DNA of 64,000 nt from Bacteroidales bacterium (lineage in GTDB: Bacteria > Bacteroidota > Bacteroidia > Bacteroidales > Muribaculaceae): positions 1 to 64,000 of the forward strand of contig QAMW01000023.1 of the NCBI GenBank assembly GCA_003150235.1, written 5' to 3'. Shown piece by piece: positions 9,660 through 18,552 of the stretch (position 1 is the stretch's first letter; every line of letters starts with the position of its first letter). The notes beneath the pieces are model-generated. The model was not told the origin of the DNA. It saw nothing but the letters and a program-made list of their open reading frames with translations, and ran no database searches. A program made the translations under genes and the position numbers.

Positions 9660-9839
9660 TTATGCGTTGGTCACTTCAACGAGGTGATGAACGCGGTTAA
9701 CCATTCCCATCACGTCGGGGGTGTCTTCCTTAACCACCGAATGATGCATTTTCTTCAAGCCAAGCGCGTCAAGGGTCAATTTCTGGACCTTCGGCGCATT
9801 GATGCGGCTCTTAATCTGAGTTATCTTAATTTTTGCCAT
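9660..9839 (-). CDS. rpmD: 50S ribosomal protein L30
   Basis: 59 residues, starting MAKIKITQIKSRINAPKVQK and ending HHLVEVTNA; the KMHHSVV segment is the conserved L30 core. It is too short for many gene callers. It lies between rpsE and rplO, the standard position. Confidence 0.95.
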   Translation of the reverse strand: MAKIKITQIKSRINAPKVQKLTLDALGLKKMHHSVVKEDTPDVMGMVNRVHHLVEVTNA

Positions 9840-9852
9840 TGTTCAAGTTGAT

Positions 9853-10371
9853 TTAACCGTTATACACTTTTTCGAGTGAAACACCACGATTCTGTGCCAC
9901 TTGAAGCGGGCTGCGCATCTCTCCGAGAGCCTCGATGGTTGCCTTCACAAGGTTATGGGGGTTAGACGAGCCTTTAGACTTAGCAAGCACGTCGGTCACA
10001 CCCACGCTCTCAAGCACGGCACGCATCGCACCACCGGCCTTTACTCCGGTACCGTGAGAAGCGGGCTTGAGGATAACGCGTGAACCGCCAAACTTAGCCT
10101 CCTGCTCGTGAGGAATGGTGCCTTTGTGCACCGGCACACGGATAAGGTTTTTCTTAGCAGCCTCCACGCCCTTGGCGATAGCGGCGGTAACCTCATTTGC
10201 CTTTCCGAGACCCCAGCCTACAATGCCGTTTTCATTGCCGACCACGACGATAGCCGCGAAAGTGAATGTACGACCACCTTTTGTAACCTTGGTAACGCGG
10301 TTGATGGCAACGAGACGATCCTTAAGTTCGAGATCGTTGGTAGATTTAACTCTGTTATTCTTATTTGCCAT
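9853..10371 (-). CDS. rpsE: 30S ribosomal protein S5
   Basis: 172 residues. The double-stranded RNA-binding-like N-terminal domain (LKDRLVAINRVTKVTKGGR, VGWGLGKANEV) and the C-terminal fold (AGGAMRAVLESVGVTDVLAK) are complete. S5 shapes the mRNA entry channel and decoding accuracy. Confidence 0.97.
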   Translation of the reverse strand: MANKNNRVKSTNDLELKDRLVAINRVTKVTKGGRTFTFAAIVVVGNENGIVGWGLGKANEVTAAIAKGVEAAKKNLIRVPVHKGTIPHEQEAKFGGSRVILKPASHGTGVKAGGAMRAVLESVGVTDVLAKSKGSSNPHNLVKATIEALGEMRSPLQVAQNRGVSLEKVYNG

Positions 10372-10376
10372 GATTC

Positions 10377-10718
10377 TTAAAATTTAAGTCCGCCTTCGCG
10401 AGCTGCGTCAGCCAATGATTTAACACGACCATGGAACAGATAGCCATTACGGTCGAAAACTACTTCAGTGATGCCTGCGGCAAGAGCCTTCTCAGCGATT
10501 GCCTTGCCGACCTTGGCTGCAACCTCGGTCTTGGTGCCGCCTTCGAGACCCTTTGAAGAGCAAGCAACGAGAGTGTTGCCTGCGAGGTCGTCGATTACCT
10601 GGACATAAATCTGCTTGTTGCTGCGGAACACCGTCATACGGGGACGAGCGGCGGTGCCAGACACTTTACCACGGATACGTGTCTTGATTTTGTTTCTTCT
10701 TTGTATCTTGGATATCAT
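10377..10718 (-). CDS. rplR: 50S ribosomal protein L18
   Basis: 113 residues, 5S rRNA-binding protein of the central protuberance. Conserved RIRGKVSGTAARPRMTVFRS and the ending FDRNGYLFHGRVKSLADAAR plus GLKF. Confidence 0.97.
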   Translation of the reverse strand: MISKIQRRNKIKTRIRGKVSGTAARPRMTVFRSNKQIYVQVIDDLAGNTLVACSSKGLEGGTKTEVAAKVGKAIAEKALAAGITEVVFDRNGYLFHGRVKSLADAAREGGLKF

Positions 10719-10735
10719 GATTCTGTCTACTTTAA

Positions 10736-11290
10736 TTATTTAGCACCTGCCGATTTACCGGACTTGCGACGGATAACCTCGCCGACAAACTTGATACCCT
10801 TACCCTTGTAAGGCTCAGGCTTGCGGAGCGAACGGATTTTGGCACATACCTGACCAAGCAGCTGCTTGTCGTCGCTCTCAAGAATAATAAGAGGATTCTT
10901 GTTACGCTCGGTCTTTGCCTCTACTTTAACTTCCTTGGGAAGCTTGATGAATATAGCGTGGGAGAAGCCGAGTGACAGCTCAAGCACCTGACCTTCGGAA
11001 GTGGCACGATAACCTACGCCGACGAGCTCCATCTCCTTGCGGTAGCCCTGTGACACGCCCACAACCATGTTGTGAATCAAGGCGCGGTACAGACCATGCT
11101 GAGCGCGGTGCTCGCGGTCGTCTGAAGGACGGGTGAGAGTCACATGTCCGTCTTCAACCTTTATAGTAAGTTCAGGATTGACTTTCTGCGAGAGTTCGCC
11201 TTTCGGACCCTTTACTGTAACAACATCACCATTTACAGTGACTGTCACACCGGCAGGGATTTCTATGGGGGCTTTACCTATTCTTGACAT
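10736..11290 (-). CDS. rplF: 50S ribosomal protein L6
   Basis: 184 residues with two tandem L6 folds. MSRIGKAPIEIPAGV start, and the RNA-binding C-terminal signature PEPYKGKGIKFVGEVIRRK. It binds near the sarcin-ricin loop. Confidence 0.97.
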   Translation of the reverse strand: MSRIGKAPIEIPAGVTVTVNGDVVTVKGPKGELSQKVNPELTIKVEDGHVTLTRPSDDREHRAQHGLYRALIHNMVVGVSQGYRKEMELVGVGYRATSEGQVLELSLGFSHAIFIKLPKEVKVEAKTERNKNPLIILESDDKQLLGQVCAKIRSLRKPEPYKGKGIKFVGEVIRRKSGKSAGAK

Positions 11291-11308
11291 TGCTGTTTCC
11301 TCCTATAA

Positions 11309-11707
11309 TTAGTAAACATAACACAATACCTCACCGCCTACCTTGAGCTCACGCGCCTTCTTGTTGGTCATGACTCCCTTAGAGGTAGAAAGTATGGCAA
11401 TACCTAACCCGTTTAAAACTCTCGGCATTTCTTTGTAGCCGGTATATTGACGAAGACCGGGACGTGACACACGCTTCAGGCTCTTGATAGCGTTAACCTT
11501 GTCGACCGGATCATACTTCAAGGCAATCTTGATGACGCCTGCGGGATTTTCACCCTCTACAAACTTATAGTTAAGAATGTAGCCCTGTTCAAAAAGAATC
11601 TTGGTGATTTCTTTTTTCAAGTTTGAGGCGGGAATCTCTACTACTCTGTGCTGAGCTTTGATTGCGTTCCTCAATCTTGTTAAATAATCTGCTATTGGAT
11701 CAGTCAT
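11309..11707 (-). CDS. rpsH: 30S ribosomal protein S8
   Basis: 132 residues. Start MTDPIADYLTRLRNAIKAQ and the conserved C-terminal STSKGVMTNKKARELKVGGE. S8 organises the central domain of 16S rRNA. It follows rpsN. Confidence 0.97.
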   Translation of the reverse strand: MTDPIADYLTRLRNAIKAQHRVVEIPASNLKKEITKILFEQGYILNYKFVEGENPAGVIKIALKYDPVDKVNAIKSLKRVSRPGLRQYTGYKEMPRVLNGLGIAILSTSKGVMTNKKARELKVGGEVLCYVY

Positions 11708-11784
11708 TTTATTGATTTGTTTAAATTGATTCGGGATTATCCGAACAATATTTAATACTCGCGTTTATCTGGGTCTCGTGATTT

Positions 11785-12054
11785 TTACCAGCTTGCTTTC
11801 TTAACACCCGGGATAAGTCCGGCAGATGCCATTTCACGGAACTGGATACGTGAGATGCCAAACTGACGCATGTAACCCTTCGGACGGCCAGTGATGCTGC
11901 AACGGTTGTGCAGACGCACTGAAGAAGCATTCTTGGGAAGTTTCTGGAGGCCTTCGTAGTCGCCGGCTGCCTTGAGGGCTGCCTTCTTTTCGGCATACTT
12001 CGCTACGAGCTTGGCTCTCTTCACTTCACGAGCCTTCATTGATTCTTTAGCCAT
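11785..12054 (-). CDS. rpsN: 30S ribosomal protein S14
   Basis: 89 residues, the long zinc-independent form: MAKESMKAREVKRAKLVAKY start and RCSITGRPKGYMRQFGISR, with no CxxC pairs. A 77-bp gap separates it from rpsH. Confidence 0.97.
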   Translation of the reverse strand: MAKESMKAREVKRAKLVAKYAEKKAALKAAGDYEGLQKLPKNASSVRLHNRCSITGRPKGYMRQFGISRIQFREMASAGLIPGVKKASW

Positions 12055-12063
12055 AGTATAATC

Positions 12064-12618
12064 TTAGTTGTTTTTAGCGTTCTTGAACGGTAGACCAAAT
12101 TGCTTAAGGAGAGCGTAACCCTCTTCATCGGTCTTGGCTGAAGTCACAAATGTGATGTTCATACCCATCATCTTCGAAATCGAGTCGATGTTGATTTCAG
12201 GGAAGATAATCTGCTCGGTGATACCGAGGGTATAGTTGCCACGGCCGTCGAGCTTGCTCTCAATACCCTTGAAGTCGCGGATACGGGGCAGAGCCACACG
12301 GATAAGGCGCTCCAGGAACTCATACATTCTCTCGCGGCGAAGAGTCACGCGCGCACCGATGGGGTTCTTTTTACGCACCTTGAAGTTAGAGATATCCTTC
12401 TTCGAGAGAGTAGCCACTGCCTTCTGTCCGGTGATGGCTGTAAGCTCGTTGATTGCAGTCTCGATAATCTTCTTGTCCTGAGTGGCGGCGCCAAGACCCT
12501 GGTTGATGACAATCTTCTCCAGGCGGGGCACCTGCATCACTGTCGAGTAGTTAAACTCTTTCTCAAGAGCGGGGACAATGCGCTCCTTATAGTCTTTCTT
12601 AAGAGTGGCTGTGCTCAT
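12064..12618 (-). CDS. rplE: 50S ribosomal protein L5
   Basis: 184 residues, 5S rRNA-binding. Conserved MQVPRLEKIVINQGLG, VRKKNPIGARVTLRRERMYE and ITEQIIFPEINIDSI. Its start overlaps the stop of rplX by one base, suggesting coupled translation. Confidence 0.97.
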   Translation of the reverse strand: MSTATLKKDYKERIVPALEKEFNYSTVMQVPRLEKIVINQGLGAATQDKKIIETAINELTAITGQKAVATLSKKDISNFKVRKKNPIGARVTLRRERMYEFLERLIRVALPRIRDFKGIESKLDGRGNYTLGITEQIIFPEINIDSISKMMGMNITFVTSAKTDEEGYALLKQFGLPFKNAKNN

Positions 12619-12938
12619 TACTTAATCTCCTCTCCTGATTTTTTAGAATAACGTACTGTCTTTCCTTCCTCATTCTTGCGACGGCCTACGCGACAGGGCT
12701 TGCCTGTCTTGGGGTCGAGGAGTGCGAGGTTGGAGATATGCACCGGAGCTTCAATCTTGATGATGCCGCCCTGCGGATGCTTTGCATTTGGCTTGGTACT
12801 CTTAGATACCATGTTGATACCTTCAACGATAGCGCGATCTTTGCTTACCTGCACTGTCAGCACTCGACCGGTCTTCCCGCGGTCCTCGCCTGAAAGCACG
12901 TAAACGGTATCGCCCTTTTTAATATTTAATTTGCTCAT
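12618..12938 (-). CDS. rplX: 50S ribosomal protein L24
   Basis: 106 residues with an N-terminal KOW motif (KKGDTVYVLSGEDRGKTGRV) and KSTKPNAKHPQGGI. It is an assembly initiator for the 50S subunit. Confidence 0.97.
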   Translation of the reverse strand: MSKLNIKKGDTVYVLSGEDRGKTGRVLTVQVSKDRAIVEGINMVSKSTKPNAKHPQGGIIKIEAPVHISNLALLDPKTGKPCRVGRRKNEEGKTVRYSKKSGEEIK

Positions 12939-12963
12939 TGTGGTTTACTTCTTTTACTATGGA

Positions 12964-13329
12964 TTAAAGTACTTCAGGGGCGAGCGAAACAATCTTCATG
13001 TTGGTGGCGCGAAGTTCGCGGGCAACCGGGCCGAAGATACGTGTTCCGCGAAGCTCGCCTGCATTGTTCAACAACACACACGCGTTGTCGTCAAAGCGGA
13101 TATAGGAGCCGTCGGGACGACGCACCTCTTTCTTGGTGCGCACTACCACAGCCTTTGATACAGTACCCTTCTTTACGTCAGACGACGGGATGACGCTCTT
13201 CACCGACACTACGATGATGTCACCTACCGACGCGTAACGACGACCTGTACCGCCAAGTACATGGATGCAAAGCGCCTCCTTTGCCCCACTGTTGTCTGCA
13301 ACAGTCAAACGTGATTCAGTCTGTATCAT
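12964..13329 (-). CDS. rplN: 50S ribosomal protein L14
   Basis: 121 residues. MIQTESRLTVADNSGAKEAL start, FDDNACVLLNNAGELRGTRI and the ending KIVSLAPEVL are diagnostic. Confidence 0.97.
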   Translation of the reverse strand: MIQTESRLTVADNSGAKEALCIHVLGGTGRRYASVGDIIVVSVKSVIPSSDVKKGTVSKAVVVRTKKEVRRPDGSYIRFDDNACVLLNNAGELRGTRIFGPVARELRATNMKIVSLAPEVL

Positions 13330-13331
13330 AA

Positions 13332-13592
13332 TTACTTAACTTTTTCGATTATTTCTACTAATCTCCATCTCTTAGTCTTGCTCAGAGGGCGGGTCTCCAT
13401 AAGTCTTACGGTGTCGCCTATGCTGCACTCATTATTCTCGTCGTGAGCGTGATACTTCTTTGTCTTGTTGACAAATTTACCGTAAATGGGGTGCTTCTCC
13501 TTCCACTTCACCATGACAGTGATGGTCTTGTCACCCTTGTTTGACGAGACAACCCCAATACGCTCTTTTCTTAAATTTCTCTTTTCTTCCAT
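13332..13592 (-). CDS. rpsQ: 30S ribosomal protein S17
   Basis: 86 residues, OB-fold. RIGVVSSNKGDKTITVMV and CSIGDTVRLMETRPLSKTKR are the conserved S17 segments. It is separated from rplN by 2 bp. Confidence 0.97.
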   Translation of the reverse strand: MEEKRNLRKERIGVVSSNKGDKTITVMVKWKEKHPIYGKFVNKTKKYHAHDENNECSIGDTVRLMETRPLSKTKRWRLVEIIEKVK

Positions 13593-13601
13593 TTCTTGGG
13601 A

Positions 13602-13799
13602 TTATTTATTGTTTAGTTCACGCTGACGCAACTCTGTCTTCATGCGTGCAATCATTTTACGGTCACGTGTAATGGACGCGGGATTATCGAGCGGAGAAAC
13701 GGCATGATTGATCTTCGCCTGAAGATAATCTTTCTGTGCCTGCTCAAGACGATCCTTGAGATCCTGGGTGCTGAGTTCTTTTATTTCTTCTTTCTTCAT
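13602..13799 (-). CDS. rpmC: 50S ribosomal protein L29
   Basis: 65 residues, helical hairpin near the peptide exit. MKKEEIKELSTQDLKDRLEQ start and ITRDRKMIARMKTELRQREL end. It lies between rplP and rpsQ. Confidence 0.96.
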   Translation of the reverse strand: MKKEEIKELSTQDLKDRLEQAQKDYLQAKINHAVSPLDNPASITRDRKMIARMKTELRQRELNNK

Positions 13800-13805
13800 A
13801 ATCTT

Positions 13806-14237
13806 TTACACGTTTTGAGTTGGGTCATAATCGCGGCGCACAATAAACTTGGTGGTCACGGGGAGCTTCTGGGCTGCAAGGCGGAGTGCCTCTTTTGCCA
13901 CGTCGAAGGGTACACCTTCAAGCTCGATAAGGATACGGCCCGGGGTTACGGGCGCAACGAATCCTTCGGGGTTACCTTTACCTTTACCCATACGCACCTC
14001 GGCAGGCTTCTTGGTAATAGGCTTATCGGGGAATATGCGGATCCAAACCTGACCCTGACGCTGCATGTAACGTGTCACTGCGATACGGGCTGCCTCGATC
14101 TGACGACCGGTGATCCACTTTGATTCCAAAGTCTTAATGCCAAACGAACCGAAGGCAAGCTGATTGCCACGCTGAGCGTTGCCTTTCATGCGGCCTTTCT
14201 GTTGACGGCGAAATCTGGTTTTCTTTGGTTGTAACAT
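13806..14237 (-). CDS. rplP: 50S ribosomal protein L16
   Basis: 143 residues. MLQPKKTRFRRQQKGRMKGN start, RIFPDKPITKKPAEVRMGKG and EALRLAAQKLPVTTKF. It contacts tRNA in the A and P sites. Confidence 0.97.
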   Translation of the reverse strand: MLQPKKTRFRRQQKGRMKGNAQRGNQLAFGSFGIKTLESKWITGRQIEAARIAVTRYMQRQGQVWIRIFPDKPITKKPAEVRMGKGKGNPEGFVAPVTPGRILIELEGVPFDVAKEALRLAAQKLPVTTKFIVRRDYDPTQNV

Positions 14238-14257
14238 TGTTGTCTTGTTTCAATTCG

Positions 14258-14989
14258 TTAACGATTGTTTTTCGGTTTGCGGAAACGGTTGCCACGAGGA
14301 GCCCCGTTGTTGCCGCCACGGCTTTCCTTGCCTGAATTGGCGAAGACGGGGGCAAGCTCACGCTTTCCGTACACCTCACCACGGCAAATCCATACCTTTA
14401 CACCTATCACACCTACCTTGGTGTGGGCCTCTACGAGAGCGTAGTCGATGTCGGCGCGAAGTGTGTGGAGCGGTGTACGACCCTCCTTGAACATTTCGCT
14501 ACGAGCCATCTCGGCTCCGTTCAGACGGCCGCTGATCTGAATCTTCACGCCCTCGGCGCCGCTGCGCATTGTGCTCTGGATAGCCATCTTCACAGCACGG
14601 CGGTAAGCGATCTTGCCCTCAATCTGACGGGCGATGTTGGCAGCGACAATCTGTGCGTCAAGCTCAGGACGCTTTACCTCAAAGATGTTAATCTGTACAT
14701 CCTTGTCGGTAATCTTCATAAGCTCCTTCTTCAGCTTGTCTACATCAGCGCCGCCCTTGCCTATGATAAGTCCGGGACGTGAAGTGCAGATAGTGATGGT
14801 GATGAGCTTGAGTGTACGCTCGATAACGATGCGAGAAACACTTGACTTGGCGAGACGGACTTCAAGATATTTGCGGAGCTTGGAATCCTCGAGCAAATTA
14901 TCACCGTACTTCTTGCCACCATACCAGTTAGAGTCCCAACCACGGATGACACCTAAGCGGTTGCTTATTGGATTTACTTTCTGTCCCAT
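14258..14989 (-). CDS. rpsC: 30S ribosomal protein S3
   Basis: 243 residues. MGQKVNPISNRLGVIRGWDS start, the KH domain with RPGLIIGKGGADVDKLKKEL, and the C-terminal domain with LRADIDYALVEAHTKVGVIG. A basic Arg/Asn tail follows. It forms the mRNA entry pore with S4 and S5. Confidence 0.97.
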   Translation of the reverse strand: MGQKVNPISNRLGVIRGWDSNWYGGKKYGDNLLEDSKLRKYLEVRLAKSSVSRIVIERTLKLITITICTSRPGLIIGKGGADVDKLKKELMKITDKDVQINIFEVKRPELDAQIVAANIARQIEGKIAYRRAVKMAIQSTMRSGAEGVKIQISGRLNGAEMARSEMFKEGRTPLHTLRADIDYALVEAHTKVGVIGVKVWICRGEVYGKRELAPVFANSGKESRGGNNGAPRGNRFRKPKNNR

Positions 14990-14992
14990 CTC

Positions 14993-15406
14993 TTATTCTT
15001 TAGTTGTTTTAGTTTTATCAATTGTGTCCACATACAATGTCACGTGGTTGGCACGTTTACGGATTCTGTAGCCACGACCCTGGGGAGCGGGACGGAGACG
15101 CTTCAACATAGGAGCCGGTCCTACGAAGATTGTGCTTACATAGAGCTCGCCGCTCTCTGCCTTACGCTCGTTTTTAGCTTCCCAGTTGGCAACTGCTGAG
15201 CGGAGACACTTCTCCAGGCGCGCAGCTGCTTCTTTATTAGAGAATTTAAGGATACCAAGTGCACGGAACACTTCCTTGCCACGGATCATGTCGACCACCA
15301 GGCGCATCTTGCGAGGCGACGAGGGGATGTCGAGAAGCTTGGCAAATGCCTGCGACTTACGGGCTTCCTTCTTCAATTCGGCTGATTGTCTTTTTCTTAC
15401 ACCCAT
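14993..15406 (-). CDS. rplV: 50S ribosomal protein L22
   Basis: 137 residues. SPRKMRLVVDMIRGKEVFRA and the C-terminal beta-hairpin segment (LKRLRPAPQGRGYRIRKR) that lines the exit tunnel. It has the C-terminal Lys/Thr tail common in Bacteroidetes. Confidence 0.97.
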   Translation of the reverse strand: MGVRKRQSAELKKEARKSQAFAKLLDIPSSPRKMRLVVDMIRGKEVFRALGILKFSNKEAAARLEKCLRSAVANWEAKNERKAESGELYVSTIFVGPAPMLKRLRPAPQGRGYRIRKRANHVTLYVDTIDKTKTTKE

Positions 15407-15455
15407 TGTATTTAATTTCTTTTCTTGTCAAAAATTTTTATATCAATGGCCCTTG

Positions 15456-15725
15456 TTATTTTTTCTTATTACCGCCGTGTCCGCGGAAGATACGGGTCGG
15501 GGCAAACTCGCCGAGCTTGTGACCTACCATATTTTCTGTGACATATACGGGAATAAACTTATTACCATTGTGCACTGCAAAAGTGTGGCCGACAAAATCG
15601 GGAGATATCATGGAAGCACGGCTCCAGGTCTTGATGACCGACTTCTTGCCGCTTTCTTCCATAGCAGCCACCTTCTTCTCCAGCTTTACGCTGATATATG
15701 GGCCTTTTTTTAATGAACGACTCAT
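15456..15725 (-). CDS. rpsS: 30S ribosomal protein S19
   Basis: 89 residues. MSRSLKKGPYISVKLEKKV start and the conserved GHKLGEFAPTRIFRGHGG end. It interacts with S13 in the head of the 30S subunit. Confidence 0.97.
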   Translation of the reverse strand: MSRSLKKGPYISVKLEKKVAAMEESGKKSVIKTWSRASMISPDFVGHTFAVHNGNKFIPVYVTENMVGHKLGEFAPTRIFRGHGGNKKK

Positions 15726-15744
15726 AATTACTTAATTAATCAGA

Positions 15745-16620
15745 TTACTTCTTTCTTCTTTCAATAATGTACTTTGAAGAATGCTTCTTCGGTGCACGTG
15801 TCTTAAGACCCTTAGAGTAAAGACCCTTGCGTGAGCGAGGATGTCCTCCTGATGCGCGTCCTTCACCACCACCCATCGGGTGATCTACCGGGTTCATGAC
15901 TACGCCGCGGTTGCGGGGACGACGGCCCAGCCAGCGTGAACGGCCGGCTTTGCCCGAACGCTCAAGTGAGTGCTCGCTGTTGCCGACTACGCCTACAGTA
16001 GCCTTACATGCCGACAACACCTTGCGAGTCTCGCCCGAAGGTAATTTGATAATTGCGTAATCGCCTTCACGTGACACAAGCTGCGCGAATGTGCCGGCTG
16101 AACGTGCCATGAAGGCTCCCTGGCCGGGGCGCAACTCGATGTTGTGGATAACGGTACCTACAGGGATGGCGCTCAAGGGAAGGGCGTTGCCTACCTCAGG
16201 AGCTGCATCCGGACCGCTTACCACGGTCGCTCCGACCTCAAGGCCGTTGGGTGCAATTATGTAAGCTTTTGATCCGTCTACATAGTAAAGAAGAGCTACG
16301 CGGGCTGAACGGTTAGGGTCATACTCGATAGCCTTTACTACGGCGGGTACACCGTCTTTGTTTCTCTTGAAGTCTATCAGTCGGTAGGCACGCTTGTGAC
16401 CGCCTCCCATGTAACGGTTGGTCAGATGTCCCTCAGCGTTGCGGCCACCGGTAGATTTCTTACCGACCACAAGAGATTTCTCTGGTGTGTTTGCAGTAGT
16501 GGTGCGTACGATCGGTTTCTTGGTCTCCTTGTCGAAGCCTACCAATTCTGTGCGCTTGAACACACCAATAACTTTGTGTCTTTGCCCCGGTGTTGTGGGC
16601 TTGAATTTTCTTACTGCCAT
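15745..16620 (-). CDS. rplB: 50S ribosomal protein L2 with N-terminal insertion
   Basis: 291 residues; Bacteroidales L2 is normally about 274. The extra residues lie between the conserved N terminus (MAVRKFKPTTPGQRHKVIG) and NTPEKSLVVGKKSTGGRNAE, where FKRTELVGFDKETKKPIV replaces a short linker. The peptidyl-transferase-proximal C-terminal part, with NPVDHPMGGGEGRASGGHPR, is canonical. The frame is intact on both sides, so this is not a frameshift. Confidence 0.97.
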   Translation of the reverse strand: MAVRKFKPTTPGQRHKVIGVFKRTELVGFDKETKKPIVRTTTANTPEKSLVVGKKSTGGRNAEGHLTNRYMGGGHKRAYRLIDFKRNKDGVPAVVKAIEYDPNRSARVALLYYVDGSKAYIIAPNGLEVGATVVSGPDAAPEVGNALPLSAIPVGTVIHNIELRPGQGAFMARSAGTFAQLVSREGDYAIIKLPSGETRKVLSACKATVGVVGNSEHSLERSGKAGRSRWLGRRPRNRGVVMNPVDHPMGGGEGRASGGHPRSRKGLYSKGLKTRAPKKHSSKYIIERRKK

Positions 16621-16626
16621 TTCTTA

Positions 16627-16917
16627 TTATATATTGCTATAGAAGTCAATGGTTTCGCCATCAGCTACAGTGATGATGGCTTTCTTATAGTCCGATGTGC
16701 CGCCTTTGATGATGCCGCTACGGGTGTAACGTGACTTGTTCTTGCCACGCACGATCATAGTGTTCACCTTAACAACATGAACGCCGTAAAGCTTCTCTAC
16801 CAGGTCTTGAATCTGGTATTTGTTAGCCTCGGGGGAAACACGGAAGGTGTAGCGATTCAGCTTCTCTGTAAGCATGGTCGCTTTTTCAGTGACGATAGGT
16901 GTTATTTCAAATTCCAT
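16627..16917 (-). CDS. rplW: 50S ribosomal protein L23
   Basis: 96 residues. It has ITPIVTEKATMLTEKLNRYT and a short loop with VVKVNTMIVRGK. L23 sits at the exit tunnel and docks trigger factor and SRP. It precedes rplB by 6 bp. Confidence 0.97.
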   Translation of the reverse strand: MEFEITPIVTEKATMLTEKLNRYTFRVSPEANKYQIQDLVEKLYGVHVVKVNTMIVRGKNKSRYTRSGIIKGGTSDYKKAIITVADGETIDFYSNI

Positions 16918-16943
16918 TGTCGTAAAAATTTCCTCCTACGTTT

Positions 16944-17564
16944 TTAAATATTGTTAATTACATCAAGGCTACCCTCGGTTAGGATGATAGCTTTATTGTT
17001 GAGCAGAGCATAAGTGTTTACATCGCAAGCACTTATTATCTGAGCTCCCGGCACATTTCGAGCCGACAAATATACGTTTTTATTTTGGTCTTTTAAAACC
17101 AAAAGTATCTTTTGTTCAGCTACTTTAAGATTTTTAGCAAAATTTACAAAATCTTTAGTTTTAGGAGTCTCGAAAGTGAAGTCCTCAACCACGATGATCT
17201 GATTGTCCTGAGCCTTATAAGTCAATGCAGAGCGACGTGCAAGCGCCTTGAGCTTCTTGTTGAGCTTGGTGCGGTAGTCACGGGGACGCGGACCAAACAC
17301 GCGACCTCCACCTACGAGCACCGGAGAGTTGATGTCACCGATACGGCTGCCGCCGCCGCCCTTCTGCTTGTGGAGCTTGCGGGTTGAACCCGAAACCTCG
17401 CTTCTTTCTTTTGACTTGTGAGTACCCTGACGCTGGTTAGCGAGGTATTGCTTTACATCGAGATAAACGGCCTGCTCGTTGGCTTCGATGGCAAACACGG
17501 CGTCGTTGAGCTGTGCCTTACGACCGGTGTCTTCTCCTTTTATGTTGTATATTGCGAGTTCCAT
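16944..17564 (-). CDS. rplD: 50S ribosomal protein L4
   Basis: 206 residues. The extended loop that reaches the exit tunnel (RSEVSGSTRKLHKQKGGGGS, GGGRVFGPRPRDYRTKLNKK) is present. It overlaps the rplC stop by one base. Confidence 0.97.
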   Translation of the reverse strand: MELAIYNIKGEDTGRKAQLNDAVFAIEANEQAVYLDVKQYLANQRQGTHKSKERSEVSGSTRKLHKQKGGGGSRIGDINSPVLVGGGRVFGPRPRDYRTKLNKKLKALARRSALTYKAQDNQIIVVEDFTFETPKTKDFVNFAKNLKVAEQKILLVLKDQNKNVYLSARNVPGAQIISACDVNTYALLNNKAIILTEGSLDVINNI

Positions 17565-18181
17565 TATTTCTCAATTAATAAGATTGAACCTTTAGCTCCG
17601 GGAACAGAGCCTTTTATCAGAAGCAGATTGTGGTCAGCGATTACCTTCAGTACCTGAAGATTCTGAACGGTCACACGCTCGTTACCCATCTGACCTGCCA
17701 TGCGCATACCCTTGAACACCTTTGCGGGGTAAGAACAAGCACCGATTGAACCGGGCTTGCGGAGACGGTTGTGCTGACCGTGGGTAGCCTGACCTACTCC
17801 ACCGAAACCATGGCGCTTTACAACACCCTGGTAGCCTTTACCCTTTGATGTGCCAACGATGTCCACGAAATCGCTTTCGCTGAACATGTCGACGCTGAGG
17901 GTGTCACCAAGCTTGTACTCTCCGTCAAATCCTTTGAACTCGGCCAAGTGTCTCTTGGGCGATACTCCGGCTTTCTTGAAATGACCCTGCATCGGACAGG
18001 TGGTGTGCTTCTCCTTCTTGTCCTCGAAGCCGAGCTGAAGGGCATCATAACCGTCTGTCTCCACGGTCTTAACCTGAGTAACTACACAAGGACCTACTTC
18101 GATAACAGTGCACGGTACATTCTTACCGTCGGCACTGAATACGGATGTCATTCCGATTTTCTTTCCTAATAATCCTGGCAT
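17564..18181 (-). CDS. rplC: 50S ribosomal protein L3
   Basis: 205 residues. MPGLLGKKIGMTSVFSADGK start, GTSKGKGYQGVVKRHGFGG, and QMGNERVTVQNLQVLKV. It is an early assembly protein near the peptidyl transferase centre. It lies 47 bp after rpsJ. Confidence 0.97.
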   Translation of the reverse strand: MPGLLGKKIGMTSVFSADGKNVPCTVIEVGPCVVTQVKTVETDGYDALQLGFEDKKEKHTTCPMQGHFKKAGVSPKRHLAEFKGFDGEYKLGDTLSVDMFSESDFVDIVGTSKGKGYQGVVKRHGFGGVGQATHGQHNRLRKPGSIGACSYPAKVFKGMRMAGQMGNERVTVQNLQVLKVIADHNLLLIKGSVPGAKGSILLIEK

Positions 18182-18228
18182 TTCTCTTGATTGTTTAATA
18201 ATGTTGATTTACTTTCTTTCTTAAAACC

Positions 18229-18534
18229 TTACACTTTCACCTCTACCTGCACGCCGCTCGGAAGCTCAAGCTTCATGAGGGCGTCTACAGTCTTGGCGCT
18301 CGAATTGTAAATGTCGATAAGACGCTTGAACGATGACAGCTGGAACTGCTCGCGCGACTTCTTATTAACGAAGGTAGAGCGGTTTACTGTGAAAATACGC
18401 TTGTGGGTGGGAAGGGGTATCGGACCGCTTATCACCGCACCGGTAGCCTTTACAGTCTTTACAATCTTCTCTGCCGACTTGTCGAGCAAGTTGTGATCGT
18501 AAGATTTTAACTTGATTCTGATTTTTTGGCTCAT
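18229..18534 (-). CDS. rpsJ: 30S ribosomal protein S10
   Basis: 101 residues. MSQKIRIKLKSYDHNLLDKS start, GPIPLPTHKRIFTVNRSTFV. It is also NusE in transcription antitermination. The gap to fusA is only 18 bp, so the str and S10 operons appear to be one transcription unit. Confidence 0.97.
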   Translation of the reverse strand: MSQKIRIKLKSYDHNLLDKSAEKIVKTVKATGAVISGPIPLPTHKRIFTVNRSTFVNKKSREQFQLSSFKRLIDIYNSSAKTVDALMKLELPSGVQVEVKV

Positions 18535-18552
18535 ATTCTTTTTGATAAACTG

